Positions 11,691 through 24,299 of a stretch of 64,000 nt of DNA are shown here, piece after piece (position 1 is the stretch's first letter; each line of letters starts with the position of its first letter). Source of the stretch: Eonycteris spelaea (Eukaryota > Chordata > Mammalia > Chiroptera > Pteropodidae); the NCBI GenBank assembly GCA_003508835.1, contig PUFA01000092.1, positions 3,224,001 through 3,288,000 of the forward strand, read 5' to 3'. The notes under the pieces are model-generated. The model did no database searches, was not told the origin of the DNA, and was given only the letters and a program-made list of their open reading frames with translations. The position numbers were made by a program, and so were the translations under genes.

Positions 11691-12890
11691 ACATTTTAAA
11701 TGCACATTCTAACATTCATTTAAAAATTACCAGTAATATCAAGGAACAGAACAGAGAGAAAAACCAGATAACAGAAATAAAAAATGAATTCAGATAATCC
11801 AGATCTTGAAGTTACTAACATAGGCTTTGAGATAACTACAGTTAATATCTTAAAGAAAAGACATAATAAGCTGAAATATTCACTAGTAGAATGAAGTAGA
11901 AAAATCTAAAAACTTAAAAATAAATTGACAGTATTTTAAAAATTGATGCATGGTATTATCACAGTTAATTAGATTGAGATGAGAAAAGAATTAGTTAACT
12001 TAGGGTATATCAAGAGAAAACATTCAGACTGAAATATCAAAAGTAAAATAATAAAAAAATATAAAATGGAATAAAAGATATATGGAACACAGTGAAAAAG
12101 GTCATTAGAAAAAGGTCATAGATGTAGTTGGAGTTCTAGAAGTTAGAGAGAAAGAATTTCAGGGAAGAAACATTATTTGAAGATGCAGTGTATCAAAATT
12201 CTTCAAAATGTTCAGAAGTAATTAGGCCAGAGTTCAAGAAGGGTTAGGATAAATAATAAGAAAATCCTATCTAGATATACCATAGTAAAAATTTAAAAAA
12301 AAAAATGGTCAAATCTTATAAGCCACCAGATAACAATAAATAAGAGCAAAAGAGAAAACTGATGGCAACAAATGAAAGCCAGTACAATAAAATGACATCT
12401 TTAATATACCAAAAGAAAATCACTGCCAACCTAAAATGCTAGACTCTGTCAAACTATCTTTCAAAAAATAAGGCATTCAAAAATTGAAAGAAATTAAAGA
12501 AACAATAAAGGGAATTTTTTTCAGTAAAAAGAAAATAGTCTTAAATCAAAGAACAGAATTGCAGGGGAACAAAAAGAATACTAGAAAGTATAAAAATGTG
12601 GGTAAGTATGAAAAATCATTTACTGTTTAAAACCAATAAAAAACCTGGCAGAGTCAAGTAAAATACATGGCAATAATAACGTAAAAGGTGAGAGAGGAAT
12701 AAGTGTAGTTTAAAGTGTGCAGGTCCAAGCATTGTCAAAAGCTAAAACATACTAGTTCGTATTCAATGTTAATAAACAAAGAATGAATACTGTAATCTCT
12801 AGGATACCACTAAGAGAGTAAACAAAGAACATGTAACTAAAAAGATAAAATAAGAATAAATAAATAAATAATACTTGAGGTCCGCTGGTG
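11690..12890 (+). mobile_element. Old L1 (L1ME/HAL1-like) ORF1-region fragment
   Basis: The sense-strand text follows the old mammalian L1 ORF1 region in order: 'gctttgagataactacagtt' (11824-11843), 'cattcagactgaaat', 'tggaacacagtgaaaaaggt', 'gtagttggagttctagaag', 'ttatttgaagatgcagtg', 'gaaagccagtacaataaaat', then 'actgccaacctaaaatgcta' and 'ctgtttaaaacc'. This covers the coiled-coil/RRM/CTD part of ORF1 and the inter-ORF region. Stops interrupt every frame. L1ME versus HAL1 cannot be settled by eye. Confidence 0.7.
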
Positions 12891-13379
12891 CTATCCATAA
12901 TGGAGTAACTATGTCAGATTTATTCTTGCACCATAAACTACCATTACAACTATATGAAAAAAAAAAAAACATAAAACACCTCTTTTAGGCAATGGATAAC
13001 AACCAACATGTGACTATAAATTTTGAAAAGTAACAGCACATAATATGAGTTCATATTCACTTGAGATTCCTCCCTAAAAACATTTCCTAATATGGCCCAG
13101 GAAAATACAACACAAGCAGAGAGTGTTGGTACCACTGAGTGGAAAAAACAGAAATTTGATTTGCGGCTACTGAAGTATGTGGTGTGAGGACAGGATAAAA
13201 AAGAGGAGGGTATTTACTGAGAAGAAATTTCCAATATTCTATAAAAATTTCTCTTGGGTCCTTTTTCTCTCTCTTAAGCTTCAGATGTACAGGGCAAAAG
13301 ACTTGCATAGGAAATTCACGAAAGAGTATGTCCAAATGGTATGTATGTATGTGGGTATGTGGCCAGGGGTGGGGGGATG

Positions 13380-13400
13380 GGTGTGTGTGTGTGTGTGTGT
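13380..13400. repeat. (GT)n microsatellite
   Basis: About ten GT units following a G-rich stretch at 13362-13379. Confidence 0.9.
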
Positions 13401-13404
13401 CACA

Positions 13405-13735
13405 TTAGTCATCAGGAAAATACAAATTTAAATGACAATTAAATATCATATATATTTCAGGATGTCTGAAATTAAAAAGACTAATAAGGCAAAGAATTGA
13501 TGAGGATTTTAAATACCTGGAAATCTCATACACTGCTAATGTCTGGGCAAATTATTATAACAATTTTGGAAAACTACTTGGCATACATAATTACCAAAAA
13601 AATATGCAAGTATATTCATACAAGCAAACTGGAAACAACCCATATATTTATCAATAAAAGTATAGATAAATAAGTTGTAGTTTAATCATTCAATGCAATA
13701 ATTTCATCAATATGTAGTGACAGAAGCCAGGTTAG
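13405..13735 (+). mobile_element. Old L1 ORF2 3' fragment, sense
   Basis: Sense L1 blocks appear in order: 'catcaggaaaatacaaattt', 'ctcatacactgctaatg', 'ttggaaaactacttggca', 'actggaaacaaccca' and 'gtgacagaagccaggt'. These map to the ORF2 C-terminus and the start of the 3' UTR. Heavily decayed. Confidence 0.65.
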
Positions 13736-13935
13736 TTTTGCCCTTTGAACTTCATTTAAATGAGATCATGCAACAAGTATTCCGTATGCCAAACATCTTT
13801 TACATAATACTTTACTGGGAAGACATACTTATATTGTTGTATGTAGAAATATTTTTCTCATTGCTGAATAGTATACATTTTAGATATATTTCTTTATATT
13901 CCACATTTCTACACATACGTACAGTATCTAGAGAG
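13735..13935 (-). mobile_element. Old L1 3' fragment, antisense
   Basis: The plus strand reads 'tgaacttcatttaaatgaga' then 'ttctcattgctgaatagtat', which is antisense L1 ORF2-end/3' UTR text. It abuts a sense fragment of the same region, so the two were brought together by inversion or independent insertion. Confidence 0.5.
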
Positions 13936-14079
13936 AAATGTTTCAAATGTACATACATACAGATATATACAATATACACATTTGTGTTTTTTTTTTTTAA
14001 TATGTATAATAAAATGTACATAATAAACATTTATTTTAAAATGTTATAGTATTAATATCCCAAGGTTCACTTTAGACCC

Positions 14080-15298
14080 TATGTTAAATGCCAAAGGTTA
14101 AAAGACAGAGAGAGAATCTCAAAAGCAGTGAACCTACAAGGGAGCTCTCATAAGATTGTCAGCTGATTTCACACCAGAAACTTTGTAGCCCAGAAGGGTT
14201 GGCACAAAATAGTAAGTGATGAAAAACTAGGACCTACAACCAAGATTTCTTTACCCAGCAAAACTTCATTTATAATCGAAGGACAGATAAAGAGCTTCCC
14301 AGACAAGAAAAGCTAAAGGAGTTCATCACCATCAAACTAGTATTGCAAGAAATATTAAAGGGACTTCTTAAAGAAGGAGGAAAAAAAAGATCAAAAAATA
14401 ATAATAAAATGGCAAGAACTACATATCACCACTTAGTTTAAATGTAAATGAATTTAATGCTTTAATCAAAGGACACAGAATAACTGAATGGATATGAAAA
14501 CAAGATCTTTATAAATGCTGCCTAAAAAGCACTCACTTTAGATCAAAAGACAAACACAGACTGAAAATAAAGAGACTGAAATGAAAAAAAAAAAATGCTG
14601 AGGTAGCATTGCTTAGGCTAGACAAAAGACTTTAATACAAAGGTTATAACAAGAGACAAAGAAGGACCCAGTAATTCCACTTCTTTATGTGTATCAAAAA
14701 AACCCAAAACACTAATTTGAAAAGATAAGTGCTTTCATATGTTCATTGCAGTATTATTTATGATAGTCAAGGTATGAAAGCAACCTAACATCCCTCAATA
14801 GATGAATGGATAGAGAAGTGGTACATATATACTATAAAGCACTACTCACCCATAAAAAAGAAAGAATACAATTTTGCCATCTGCAGCAACATGGATAGAC
14901 CTAGAGGGTATTATGCTGAGTGAAATAAGTCAGAGAAAGACAAAGTACCATATGATTTCACTTATATGTGAGATCTAAAAAATAAAATAAACAAAACAGG
15001 AACAAATATAGATACAGAGAACATTTTGATGGTTGCCAGACTGCGGGGAGGAGATGGTTAGGGAAGGGTAAAGGGGAAAAATAGATTAAGATACAAATTG
15101 GTAGTAAGAAAATAGTAAAGAGGATGTAAATTGTAGCATAGGGGATATAGTCAATATTATAATAACTCTGTATGGTGTCAGATGGGTACTAGATTTATCA
15201 GGGCAATTATTTTGTAAATTACATAAATGTCTAATCACTATCGTACAACTGAAACTGATATTATATTGCATGTCAACTATAATTGAAAAATAAAAATA
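14080..15298 (+). mobile_element. L1 with internal deletion: ORF1 end and EN joined to ORF2 end and 3' UTR
   Basis: The left part carries the end of ORF1 ('cctacaaccaagatttcttt', 'aaggacagataaagagcttc', 'ctaaaggagttcatcacc') and the start of the ORF2 endonuclease ('taaatgtaaatgaattta', 'aagagacaaagaagga'). At about 14664-14668 the text jumps to the ORF2 C-terminus ('ccagtaattccac') and continues through 'gcaacatggatagacctaga' to the 3' UTR and an A-rich tail near 15290. The RT domain, about 3 kb in a full element, is absent. The junction shares a few bases (ggac/cc) with both sides. A late exon-splice-like or microhomology deletion is inferred. Confidence 0.75.
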
Positions 15299-15415
15299 TA
15301 AAATTGTATGTATTTAAGGTGTACAACTTGATTTGATATATGTACACTGTGAAATAATCAAATAATCAAAACACTCAAGCTGATTAACATATCCATCACT
15401 CATAGTTACCACTCA
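15299..15415 (-). mobile_element. L1 3' UTR fragment, antisense
   Basis: 'tatttaaggtgtacaacttg', 'gatatatgtacactgtgaaa' and 'catatccatcactcatagtt' are antisense L1MA-type 3' UTR text. It abuts the tail of the sense L1, suggesting that L1 inserted into or beside an older L1. Confidence 0.65.
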
Positions 15416-15419
15416 GAAT

Positions 15420-16440
15420 TTTGGAGTCCCAAAAGCAAGATGGATAAATTCAAGCTACTTGCTTTAATACAGTAAATAATTTAAGATCAACATTAGCTGA
15501 GACATATTAGCTACTCTGGAAAAAAGAATTCTAGAATAAAATCTCCTATACCACTGTTAAAACTTTGTAATGATTCCACCAAAAGTCTAAGACTAGTAAC
15601 TTTGTTTATTATAGGCATGAAAGGGTATCTCCAGATGTTCTAAGTCCATTAAGGACATCGATGAAAGAGGGAACATGTGAAAGAGAATAGAGGCTAGGGT
15701 AAGAAAATAAAAGTTAGATGATAAGAATTATGATTGAGCAGCTAAGAGTTAATTACATGGCATGAAAAAAATAAATGAATCAATTAAATCTGCCTGGGCT
15801 TGTTTTTCGGGTAAACTCTATTCTCACTGCATGCTAAAAACACCATAATTTATTTCTTCTACAGTAATGAGAACAAGATCCCGAAGGATGAATTTGCTTT
15901 TATCCTATTTTCTAACTGTTCTTTTCATTCCTCTTTTTCACATACCTCACATCTAATCTATCAGAAATTTTGCCAGCTGTACTTTCAAAATATATATTGA
16001 ATATGACTTCTCGCTAGCTCCGCCACTACAGCCCTAGTCAAAATCATTAACCAAAAGTTCAGAAAAATTTATAGAAACAAGGAATAGTGCACACTCAGGA
16101 GATGGTAAACACAGGGCTCAATCCTACTCCAGACCTGAAGAGGAAGAGTACTCTTATAGGACAGAGAGGGATGCCTGATAGAAACTTGATCTTGACTGAG
16201 GAACTTAGCCAGCTTGAGGCAGTTGCTCTTGAGAAAGGTGAGGAATAAATATCCTGAATTTACTGAACTTTTGACCTCTGTTCTTTGTTCCCTACTGGCT
16301 GAGCCCCACCTGAAATCAGCTATCCATAGTCTATTGATATGGTCCAGAGAGGCCATACAGGCATAGAATAGGGCAGAAGAGAGTGGAGAATAAATCTGGT
16401 GTGGGGAATGCATCTCCTAATGGAACTTTTCAATTGACAG
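15420..16440. other. Unrecognised intergenic DNA
   Basis: No repeat ends recognised. A 114-codon minus-strand frame at 16069-16413 has no family resemblance I can name and is treated as chance. Confidence 0.35.
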
Positions 16441-17045
16441 TTATTTTCCACAAAACAGCCAGAGAGATTTTCTTAAAGTTTAAAGCAGATAATGCCCTGC
16501 TTGCCTGAAAATCTCCCAATGGTTTCCAGTCTCAACCAGACTAAAATCTAAAGTTCTTCCAACGGATTAGAAGGCCCTAAGGGATCTGGCTTCATCACTA
16601 CTTCTTTGGTTTCATCTCTAATCATTCTCCCTCTTGGGCAAGAGTCTTCGGTAACATGACCTCTTTTCTGTTCTACATCTAGCTCACTTTCAATCTGGCA
16701 TGTCTATAATTTATATTCTCTTCCTGGAATCCCTCACTCCCCCACTACCCAGCTATAAGCATGGTTCATTCCTTTATTTCCTTCAGGCCTCTGTATGAAT
16801 GTCAGCTGTCTAAAGAGATCTTACTTGATCTCGCATATAAAATTGAATCTCAACATCACTCTCTAACTCTGCATTATTGTTTTTCCTAGCACTTAACTGC
16901 TTCTCGTTTATATTTCTTTGTTCACTTACTATCTTCCCCATCACCTTGTAGTGCATGTTCTATGAAAGAAAAGATATATTTCTCCTCTGCTCTATTTCTA
17001 GGTCTTAGTAACTCATGCATACTAGGCTCTTATATGAGTGTGGAA
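16440..17045 (+). mobile_element. LINE-2 (L2) 3' fragment, sense
   Basis: Sense L2 text in order: 'cagccagagagattttctta', 'taatgccctgcttgcctgaa', 'ctcccaatggtttccagtct', 'aaggccctaagggatctggc', 'ttcctggaatccctcactcc', 'ccttcaggcctctgtatgaa', 'cctagcacttaactgcttct' and a degraded 'ctctattt-ctaggtcttag' end. It corresponds to the C-terminal ORF and 3' UTR of L2. No frame is intact. Confidence 0.8.
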
Positions 17046-17305
17046 AGGCTAACATCTAAAATGAACAACCCACAATTACAGCAATAAAACTTATTTCTGA
17101 CTCAATGCCACAATCTAATTGTGGGATAATTACTAAGGCATCCTGACTGCTAAATGTCAAATGATCTATAGATACACCCATATAAGTAGACCCTAAAAAT
17201 GTTTCTAAGAAACTTATAGTACATGAAGGATATTGAAGCTCTGAATACTTTCTATCCTATTTTTAAAGGGCCAATACCTGTCCTAACCCAGTAACAACCT
17301 TAATT

Positions 17306-17385
17306 AAGGAAGGGAGGGAGGGAGGGAGGATAGAGAGAGGGAAGGAGGGAGAGGGAGGGAAGGAGGGGAAGGAAGAGAGGAGGGA
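17306..17385 (+). repeat. Homopurine (GGGA/GGAA)n tract with G4 motif
   Basis: The plus strand is all purine over about 80 bases except a T at 17331. GGGAGGGAGGGAGGG at 17312-17326 is a textbook four-run G-quadruplex motif with single-base loops. The tract could also form a triplex. Confidence 0.9.
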
Positions 17386-18104
17386 TGAACAGACAATTTA
17401 AGAGCAGGGTTATTTATTTACATTTGAGCTTCTGTTAGGATATTTATTCTTCTTTCTTCTGATTATATATGATGATATAGGGAGGGAAAGAGCAGTTATT
17501 CTCCCTTCTTTCTAAATAAAGAAACTGTATCTGCAAATTTCATTTCTCTTAAATCTTTCTGGAAACCACCAGGCTATTCTTTCTGTCAAGACCTTTTTGT
17601 ATGTGCTATTGAAGAGCTCCTTGTGTTCCTGGAGTTCATTTTTCATATAAAATACATTCAAATCAGTGTGACATCTAAACATGATTCTTACATATTGATT
17701 TCTTTCATTGATCTAAAGGCTTTTTCTGCATTGTCATTCATCAATCAAACCCATTTCTAGGATTCTTTAAGGGAACTCATTTAATTTTGCAGTATAAGCA
17801 ATGTTTCAATGAGAATAATCAATATTCTGCCATATGTAACAGAACAAATACATTCATATTTTCAAAGGAATAACATCCTTGAATAAAAGCAAGAGTCACT
17901 ACTTTTATTTCTCTGAGTTAAGAAGGATATTGGTGAAAAGTGTCAGAAAGTATCAAGTCAGTATGTACACACATACAAATATATACAAGTAGAGGTTAAC
18001 TAAAGGCACAGGATAAAATCCTTGCTCCCAAGGAACTCAACTTAATAAGTATTTAATTTTGAAAGTGATTAATTTTAAAACAAGTATTCAATGGATCCAA
18101 ATTT
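17386..18104. other. Unrecognised intergenic DNA
   Basis: AT-rich with no assignable element or frame. Confidence 0.35.
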
Positions 18105-18155
18105 TGTGGGTTTTTTTTTTTAATTGAAGTGTAATTGACAAACAAGTATGTAGTA
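18105..18155 (-). mobile_element. Short L1 3' end, antisense
   Basis: A T-run followed by 'aattgaagtgtaattgacaa' matches the antisense start of L1MA/L1M 3' ends (poly-T then the 'gaagtatagttgacat' motif). Only about 50 bp remain recognisable. Confidence 0.45.
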
Positions 18156-18159
18156 GACT

Positions 18160-19805
18160 CATTCCTGCCATAATCTCTTAGATAATTCTAAGACCATTTC
18201 TTTTCAGATCATCTATCAGTCCTTCCCCATCATGGTACCTTTTTCTAATTTTGTTTAGCAAAATAGCTTTCCTAAACTACATCCAAAATAATATAATTTT
18301 CAATTGTCTTAACTAAAAGTATGATTTTTAAAAACTGAACATACATTTAAAACTGAACAGATTTTCATGCCTGCAATTTTTTTTCTATGTCTTCAAGATA
18401 CATATTTTTGTTCTCAAGAAAGAAAAATCTTTATATCTGCATCATATCTAATTGTTTTCCAAAAAAGGACACTGCAATTGGAAACACTATATTTGAAGAT
18501 CTTCACAGAGCTCCCAAATTGCAAATATCATATACCACTTCCCCAAGAAAATGTAGCAAATGGGCTCTAGACCCTTAATGATTTTTCAAATATAACACTA
18601 AATTTATTTTTGAGATTAAAACAGGTTTTATTCCTAAAATAAAAGCTATTATTTACATAGTTTGGGTGGTAACATCAAAATATTTAAATCTCTGTGGGAC
18701 TCAGTTGTTGTCATTTGACAAGATTATTTTTGCATATGAGAAGAAGCCAATACAGCTACTCTGAAGGATGGACACTAGGTGATTCACTAATTTTCCACTT
18801 TATCTAAATGATGCCTTCTCATGACCCAATCTTACAGCAACTTAGAAAGCAGAAAACTTGTGCTCAGTTTCCAGTGGACTCTAGTGGCTGAGAAAAATAG
18901 TCTAACCACTTCCTGCAATTCTCTCCCAAGCTCAAGCTCATTTTCTCTAAGGTAGAAGAACTTTTTTTTTTTTACCTCAACATTATATAGTTTTTATTAA
19001 AAGAGATTTATAGCCAAACAGTCAAATTTTCATATAGCAGTTTTAACTTTGGGTGTCTTTGGGGACTTTTTAGTAGAGTAGAGGGAAAAAAAAAAATGAG
19101 GATTGCCTGATATCACTTTCTAAGAGGACTTCTTAAAATAAGCAAAGTAAGGATTATGACATCTCTTAATGCTAAATCCATAAAGGGCGTGACACTGTCA
19201 TGTACCATAACACTTCTTATTTCATAGTATAGTGACTTATGAAATATTTCTTTGCATCCAAAGCAGCATCATGAGAGTTGGTAAATAACATTAAAATGTT
19301 TTGTGGGAGAAATATATACTTTATCCATGATGAGTTGCTAAGATGGAGATTTTATAGAAAGGCAGTCACTACAGACATGGGTATACTAATAAAGAAGCCA
19401 CACAGAACCGTAGATCTGAGGTTCTCAGGAGACACATGTCCTGCACAACTGTTTATTGAGTTGATTGCCTTCTGAACTCCTATCTAAACCTTTGCCCATT
19501 AAGTCCTCCAAAATGGAAATGTACAAACACCTCATTGGCAGTGCTTCTGTTCCACCAAACACTTAATCTTTTAAGGTTCCTTTGAGTCTACTCTTGATCT
19601 TTTCTTTTCTTTTACTATTTATCTTTAAGTTGAGGATTGTCCACCATCAACTTTTCTAGATCAGTTTCACATTCTTGCATTTGAGATTAAAAAAACAGAA
19701 TTCTTCAGTATTTCTACTTTTGGGAGTCATAGCAAACATAACTGAAAAGTGACTGAAAGTTATCTCCAGTCCTGTTTCAGTCTTTCTGGCTTCCTTTTGG
19801 GTAAT
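18160..19805. other. Unrecognised intergenic DNA
   Basis: Contains T and A homopolymers at about 18962-18974 and 19087-19096. No genes or repeat families recognised. Confidence 0.35.
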
Positions 19806-19809
19806 AGCT

Positions 19810-19995
19810 ATAATAGAGGACATACTTCACACTGTTCTAACTTCTTTCTTTACAACAGAACTCTACTGAGGTGGCTACAATTATTATCCTCATTTTATTT
19901 TAGTGATTAGAAAACAAGTAAGGAATAGCCCAAGGGCACACTTCTTGAATCCAAGATTCGAACCCCACTGTGGCCTACCCTAGTTCTTGGCGGCA
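19810..19995 (-). mobile_element. MIR SINE, antisense
   Basis: Antisense MIR order on the plus strand: 'cacactgttctaacttcttt', 'aattattatcctcattttat', 'ttagaaaacaagtaaggaa', 'cccaagggcacac' and 'aagattcgaacccca'. The last keeps the tRNA B-box complement with its CpG. Confidence 0.75.
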
Positions 19996-19999
19996 GTGA

Positions 20000-20525
20000 C
20001 TTCTCTTTTCTGGACTCTCACCTCCTTATTCTCCCCTGTATTGCCATCCCCTGTCCCTTTCCTATAGTCTCATATGTCATCATATGCCACTTCTTCCATC
20101 TGAGCTAAGCTCCAAATTTGTGTAACCTGTACTACACCAAGCAACTGGCAACAAACCAAGTAACCTGAGAAACAATTTCAAGTAAAGAAACTAATCGCTG
20201 ATAATAATCATTAGTTAAATTGGGGGAGGAGGGTATCTGGTACTTACAGGATTTTGGATTTATGGTATACAGATCTTTATATATCTGACTCTGTAAATCT
20301 GACACTGTTTTTCGATGAATTAACTCTAACCAAAGAAAACTCATTCCTTTTAAAAATTCATCTCCCTTCGCTATCACAATTCCCTTCACATACATAAGCT
20401 ACTGACATTTTGAAAATTTAATGAATTCTAGATGACTCAGCAATAATTTCCAGGTACCACAACTTTTGTTAACACTACTTTACTCTTGCAGCATTTTATT
20501 TTTTGCTGAAGTCTTGAAGATTTTG
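20000..20525. other. Unrecognised intergenic DNA
   Basis: No feature recognised. An 87-codon minus frame (20132-20395) shows no family signature. Confidence 0.35.
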
Positions 20526-20532
20526 GACCAGT

Positions 20533-20670
20533 GCTTTTCAAACTGTACTCCCTGGTGGAGGACTGCCACTCACCCACTCCTACCTCTGTCAGTACAGCTT
20601 TGCTCACAGATCTTCATTTTTTCACTATGACACTAAGGATTCCAGAGCAAACCAGCCTGAAATCTTGAGC
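20533..20670. mobile_element. Possible hAT-type DNA transposon fragment
   Basis: 'cagtgcttttcaaactgtac' at 20533 resembles the terminal inverted repeat of hAT-Charlie non-autonomous elements. A matching right terminus is not clear, so this is tentative. Confidence 0.3.
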
Positions 20671-20699
20671 TATATAACTGAAAACTTAAAAAATTTTCT

Positions 20700-21533
20700 T
20701 TTATGATACCACCACTTTGTTTTACTAACATCTTTGTACATTGTGATAATTGCAGTTGATTTTGAATAACGTATTTGTAATAAAAGAATTAGAATTACCT
20801 ATATACTATGCATGAAAATATGGGCTTTATAAAGTAGAAGAATCCCTGCATTACAAATTACAATAATTATTCTAACTATAAAGAATAAAAGGATAGTATT
20901 ATTTCCCAAAACTGCCATGACAGTTTAGTTTTTATTTGCTTGTTGTTGATGTATTTTGTCTTTGTTTTGGGGGAAGGGTATAAAGCATATCAAAAAAATT
21001 CAAGCTCTGTCAGATTTAAAGTATATAGTGTTATCATATATATAATTTTCTTAGTTTAAAACTAACAATTTAAAATATAAAATTTACTAATTTAGAAAAA
21101 TATTTATGGTGGTTTTGTTAAAGACATCTATATATTTATTAATATTCCTGAGGGGGGGAAGGATTTATACAAACCTATGGGCTAAATGTAAAGCATGTTA
21201 CATCACTCCATAATATAAACAATTCTTTACAATCTCAGGAGAGGTGAATTAATAGTGGAAAATTTGTTGTATTTTCCCCTAAGAAAACTGAACAAGAAAG
21301 TAAAGAAAAATTTTTCAGTTGTCAAACACTGTGTATGTATATACACTTATATATATATATATATATATATATCTTTGTGAGGGTATGTGCATTCATTATA
21401 AGTAGAATATCATTATTGTTCACTTTATTTTTTAGAGAATTTTGCTCAACAGAAGACTACGAGATCTTTTTAAAATTTCTTTTAGGCATATTAGGATGTA
21501 ATTTTCAATGAAGAATATATATATATACATATA

Positions 21534-21567
<34 letters not shown>

Positions 21568-24080
21568 ATCACACTTTCAAAATACATTCACTTTTATTTA
21601 TTCTCTGCATACTTTCTGGACTAAGTGTACAGAGACACATTATAATCTTAAAGCAATTACAGTTTTTAAACTAGTAAAAGACATCTTCATATATCATACT
21701 CTGATTCCCTTTAAATATGATGGTACCACCTGCACTGGTATAACATCTCAATTCAGTAATCCTACCAATGAAGGAGAATCTCATGATTGGTTTCTGAATT
21801 CTAGAAGTGTCCATGGCTAGAAAAGATTATTTGGACATGTCCTTATTTACTGTTTTTGTTTTTGTTTTTGTTCTAGTTGTGGCGGTTGGCTTTATTTTTG
21901 AAATTAAAAGACTAAATGCCAGATTGCACATATATTAGTCTATTTCATGCTGTAGAATCCAATTCTTTGCCAGAAGTCAAATCCATTCAGGTCAAGCAAT
22001 AGAGGTCCTCTCTAGGATGGGTAAAATAACTAAAAATATAATGGTATATATATACCCTAATAACGATTATGAATAAATCTTATCAGAACATAAAACCTTT
22101 TATGAAAAAACAAAATATTGTCCTGAAGGAAGGAAGCCACACACACATACACACAAACACACATGCACATACAAGGACACAGAGGAAATGTTTTCACAGA
22201 TCATCCTGCTAAATAGTCTGCTCTAACAAAGTCTTTATGCAAGAACCTTTATAAAACATAGAGTCAAATCCATAAAGAGGTTCAAAAATTTCATCACAGA
22301 TACTCCCAGATTTGTTTCCTAGATTCTGAAAAGAAATATTAGCAACCATCATATTGAAAGATTTACATGGCTAAGATCTGGCAAAGCTGGAATGGCCACC
22401 TAGTAACATCTGATAAAACTTGAACACTTGTCAAAATCCTCCATAAGATGATCTATCACAGTAAGGACAAAATGACTACAATATTAAACACTGATGGATA
22501 AAATATTCAAGGATAACAAAATAACTTCATCTATAGCTAACATAATTCTAGAAAAGAGTATAAAGGCAAGGCATAGACTGGAACCATGCTCTGAGAAAAC
22601 ATTTGAGCATTTTCAACTGAATTTTATATAATGACTTTATATAATGAAAATCTCTTATTAAAACAGCCACAGAACAGATAGTAGCTAAAAGATACTGAAT
22701 ATCCTATTTCCTACATTGAACATTCTAACTATTCTATCAAGTAAAAATATAATCTTTTACTAGCATTATCATTCATGAACTCTGCATGGATTTGTCCCTT
22801 GCTCAAAATATTCACTGTCTTCATTACCATGAAACTCTTAGAGTATCAAAAAAGATCTTATAGGAACTGGTATGTTAAACCAATCAAGTTCTAATAGTGA
22901 CAGATCTTCAGAAAACCTCACAGAATTCTATTCCTGACCCAAGATTCTCAGAAAAAGTGATGACTATGAAGGGTACAGAGCTTACAATCAAGACCATCAG
23001 AACCAGATTCTCCTAAGTACCTGAAACCACTGATTGTTACTCTCTCCTTTGTATACTTCTATTATCCTTTTATTTATGTTTTTCTCTTTCCATGTTTATG
23101 TTTATATACTTCTGATTTATACTATCATGTTTCCCTGATGATAATATAAATCTGCTTATGTTCAAGATTTGCTAGAGACAATCATCACCATAACTCTAAA
23201 ATAGTTCTTCCAAGCCACTGCTGGTCACCCAATTTGAAAAAAATAATAAAGATATGTTATTAATAATATGTTATTAATAATGAATTTCTTGTGAATAAAA
23301 TATATTTAAAGCATTAGAAGAAGGGGATACAAAATATTTTTAAAATACCAAAATGACTGCCTTAATAAAATCCTAAAGATAATACACTCTCAGGTTCACA
23401 AAAGTTGTTCAATTCTCTGATGTGGCTCCTGTATTCTTTCTCCTACTCGAAAATCAAGGCTCTTCAGGCTCCACACAGGACCAAATATTTTTGATCTACA
23501 AGACTATTAGTTAGATCGCTCCAAGTATGGGACTTACCAAGAGCCCAAAGATATGAAATCCTTTGTGAAGAAATAATTACTGGAATAGATGACAGAGGAG
23601 TTAGGAAACTCAAAAATGGGCAAAAAAGGTTTTGGTCTATCATTTGAATGTTGTAATTGGTAACATAACACAAAAATAAGTTCAAATTCTTTTTACAAAT
23701 AATTGGATAACATAGGATTTTCTTTTAGCTACCAGGGAAAAAGTTGTGCCATTGTTAACATATCTTTTTGTATTTGAATTAACACTATTCATGTATGTAA
23801 GTGAAATAGGAAGTCAATTTATCTAAAGTAGATTCAGGGAGTCATTGGGAACTGCTTTGTAAAGGCTGAAAAATTCTGTTTTGATTCTGCAGTGTCTTTC
23901 CATCCCATAATTATTTTTGTTTTGCGCACAGTTGTTTGATATCTGCTGTCCATAAACCTAAATACCTCTATCAGTTTCCACCATGATAAATGATTCAAAA
24001 AAAGTTCAAAGACAAAAGCAGACTATAATCATGCTGTTCAATAATCAAATCAAAAATCATACCTCCACAAACAAGCCTCA
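20700..24080. other. Sparse DNA with AT and GT microsatellites
   Basis: Mostly AT-rich unrecognised sequence. Simple repeats include (AT)n at 21347-21372, a compound (AT)n(GT)n(AT)n at 21516-21565 and an imperfect (CA)n at 22139-22166. Short tandem echoes are 'tttatataatga' at 22622-22646 and 'atatgttattaata' near 23252-23280. No gene or clear transposon found. Confidence 0.4.
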
Positions 24081-24299
24081 TCTTCAAGAAGAATCAACAG
24101 TGATGACGATCTGAGCAATTCATAATGGTCTTTACTCCAGGTGTCTGTGAAAGGACCAAAAGAGAGTACCATGAATGAAAAATATCCTACACATTAGAAA
24201 AAGCCTGATCTTCTGTAGCCATGGTAATAAGAGCAACCAAAACTCATTTTTAATTTGCTTAATAAATAAATGAAAACCTTTCAGCCATCATAAAAATAA

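Noticed and set aside
13717..14049. 110-codon plus-strand open frame
   Set aside because: It overlaps sense and antisense L1 fragments and an AT-rich run; hydrophobic composition comes from T-rich DNA.
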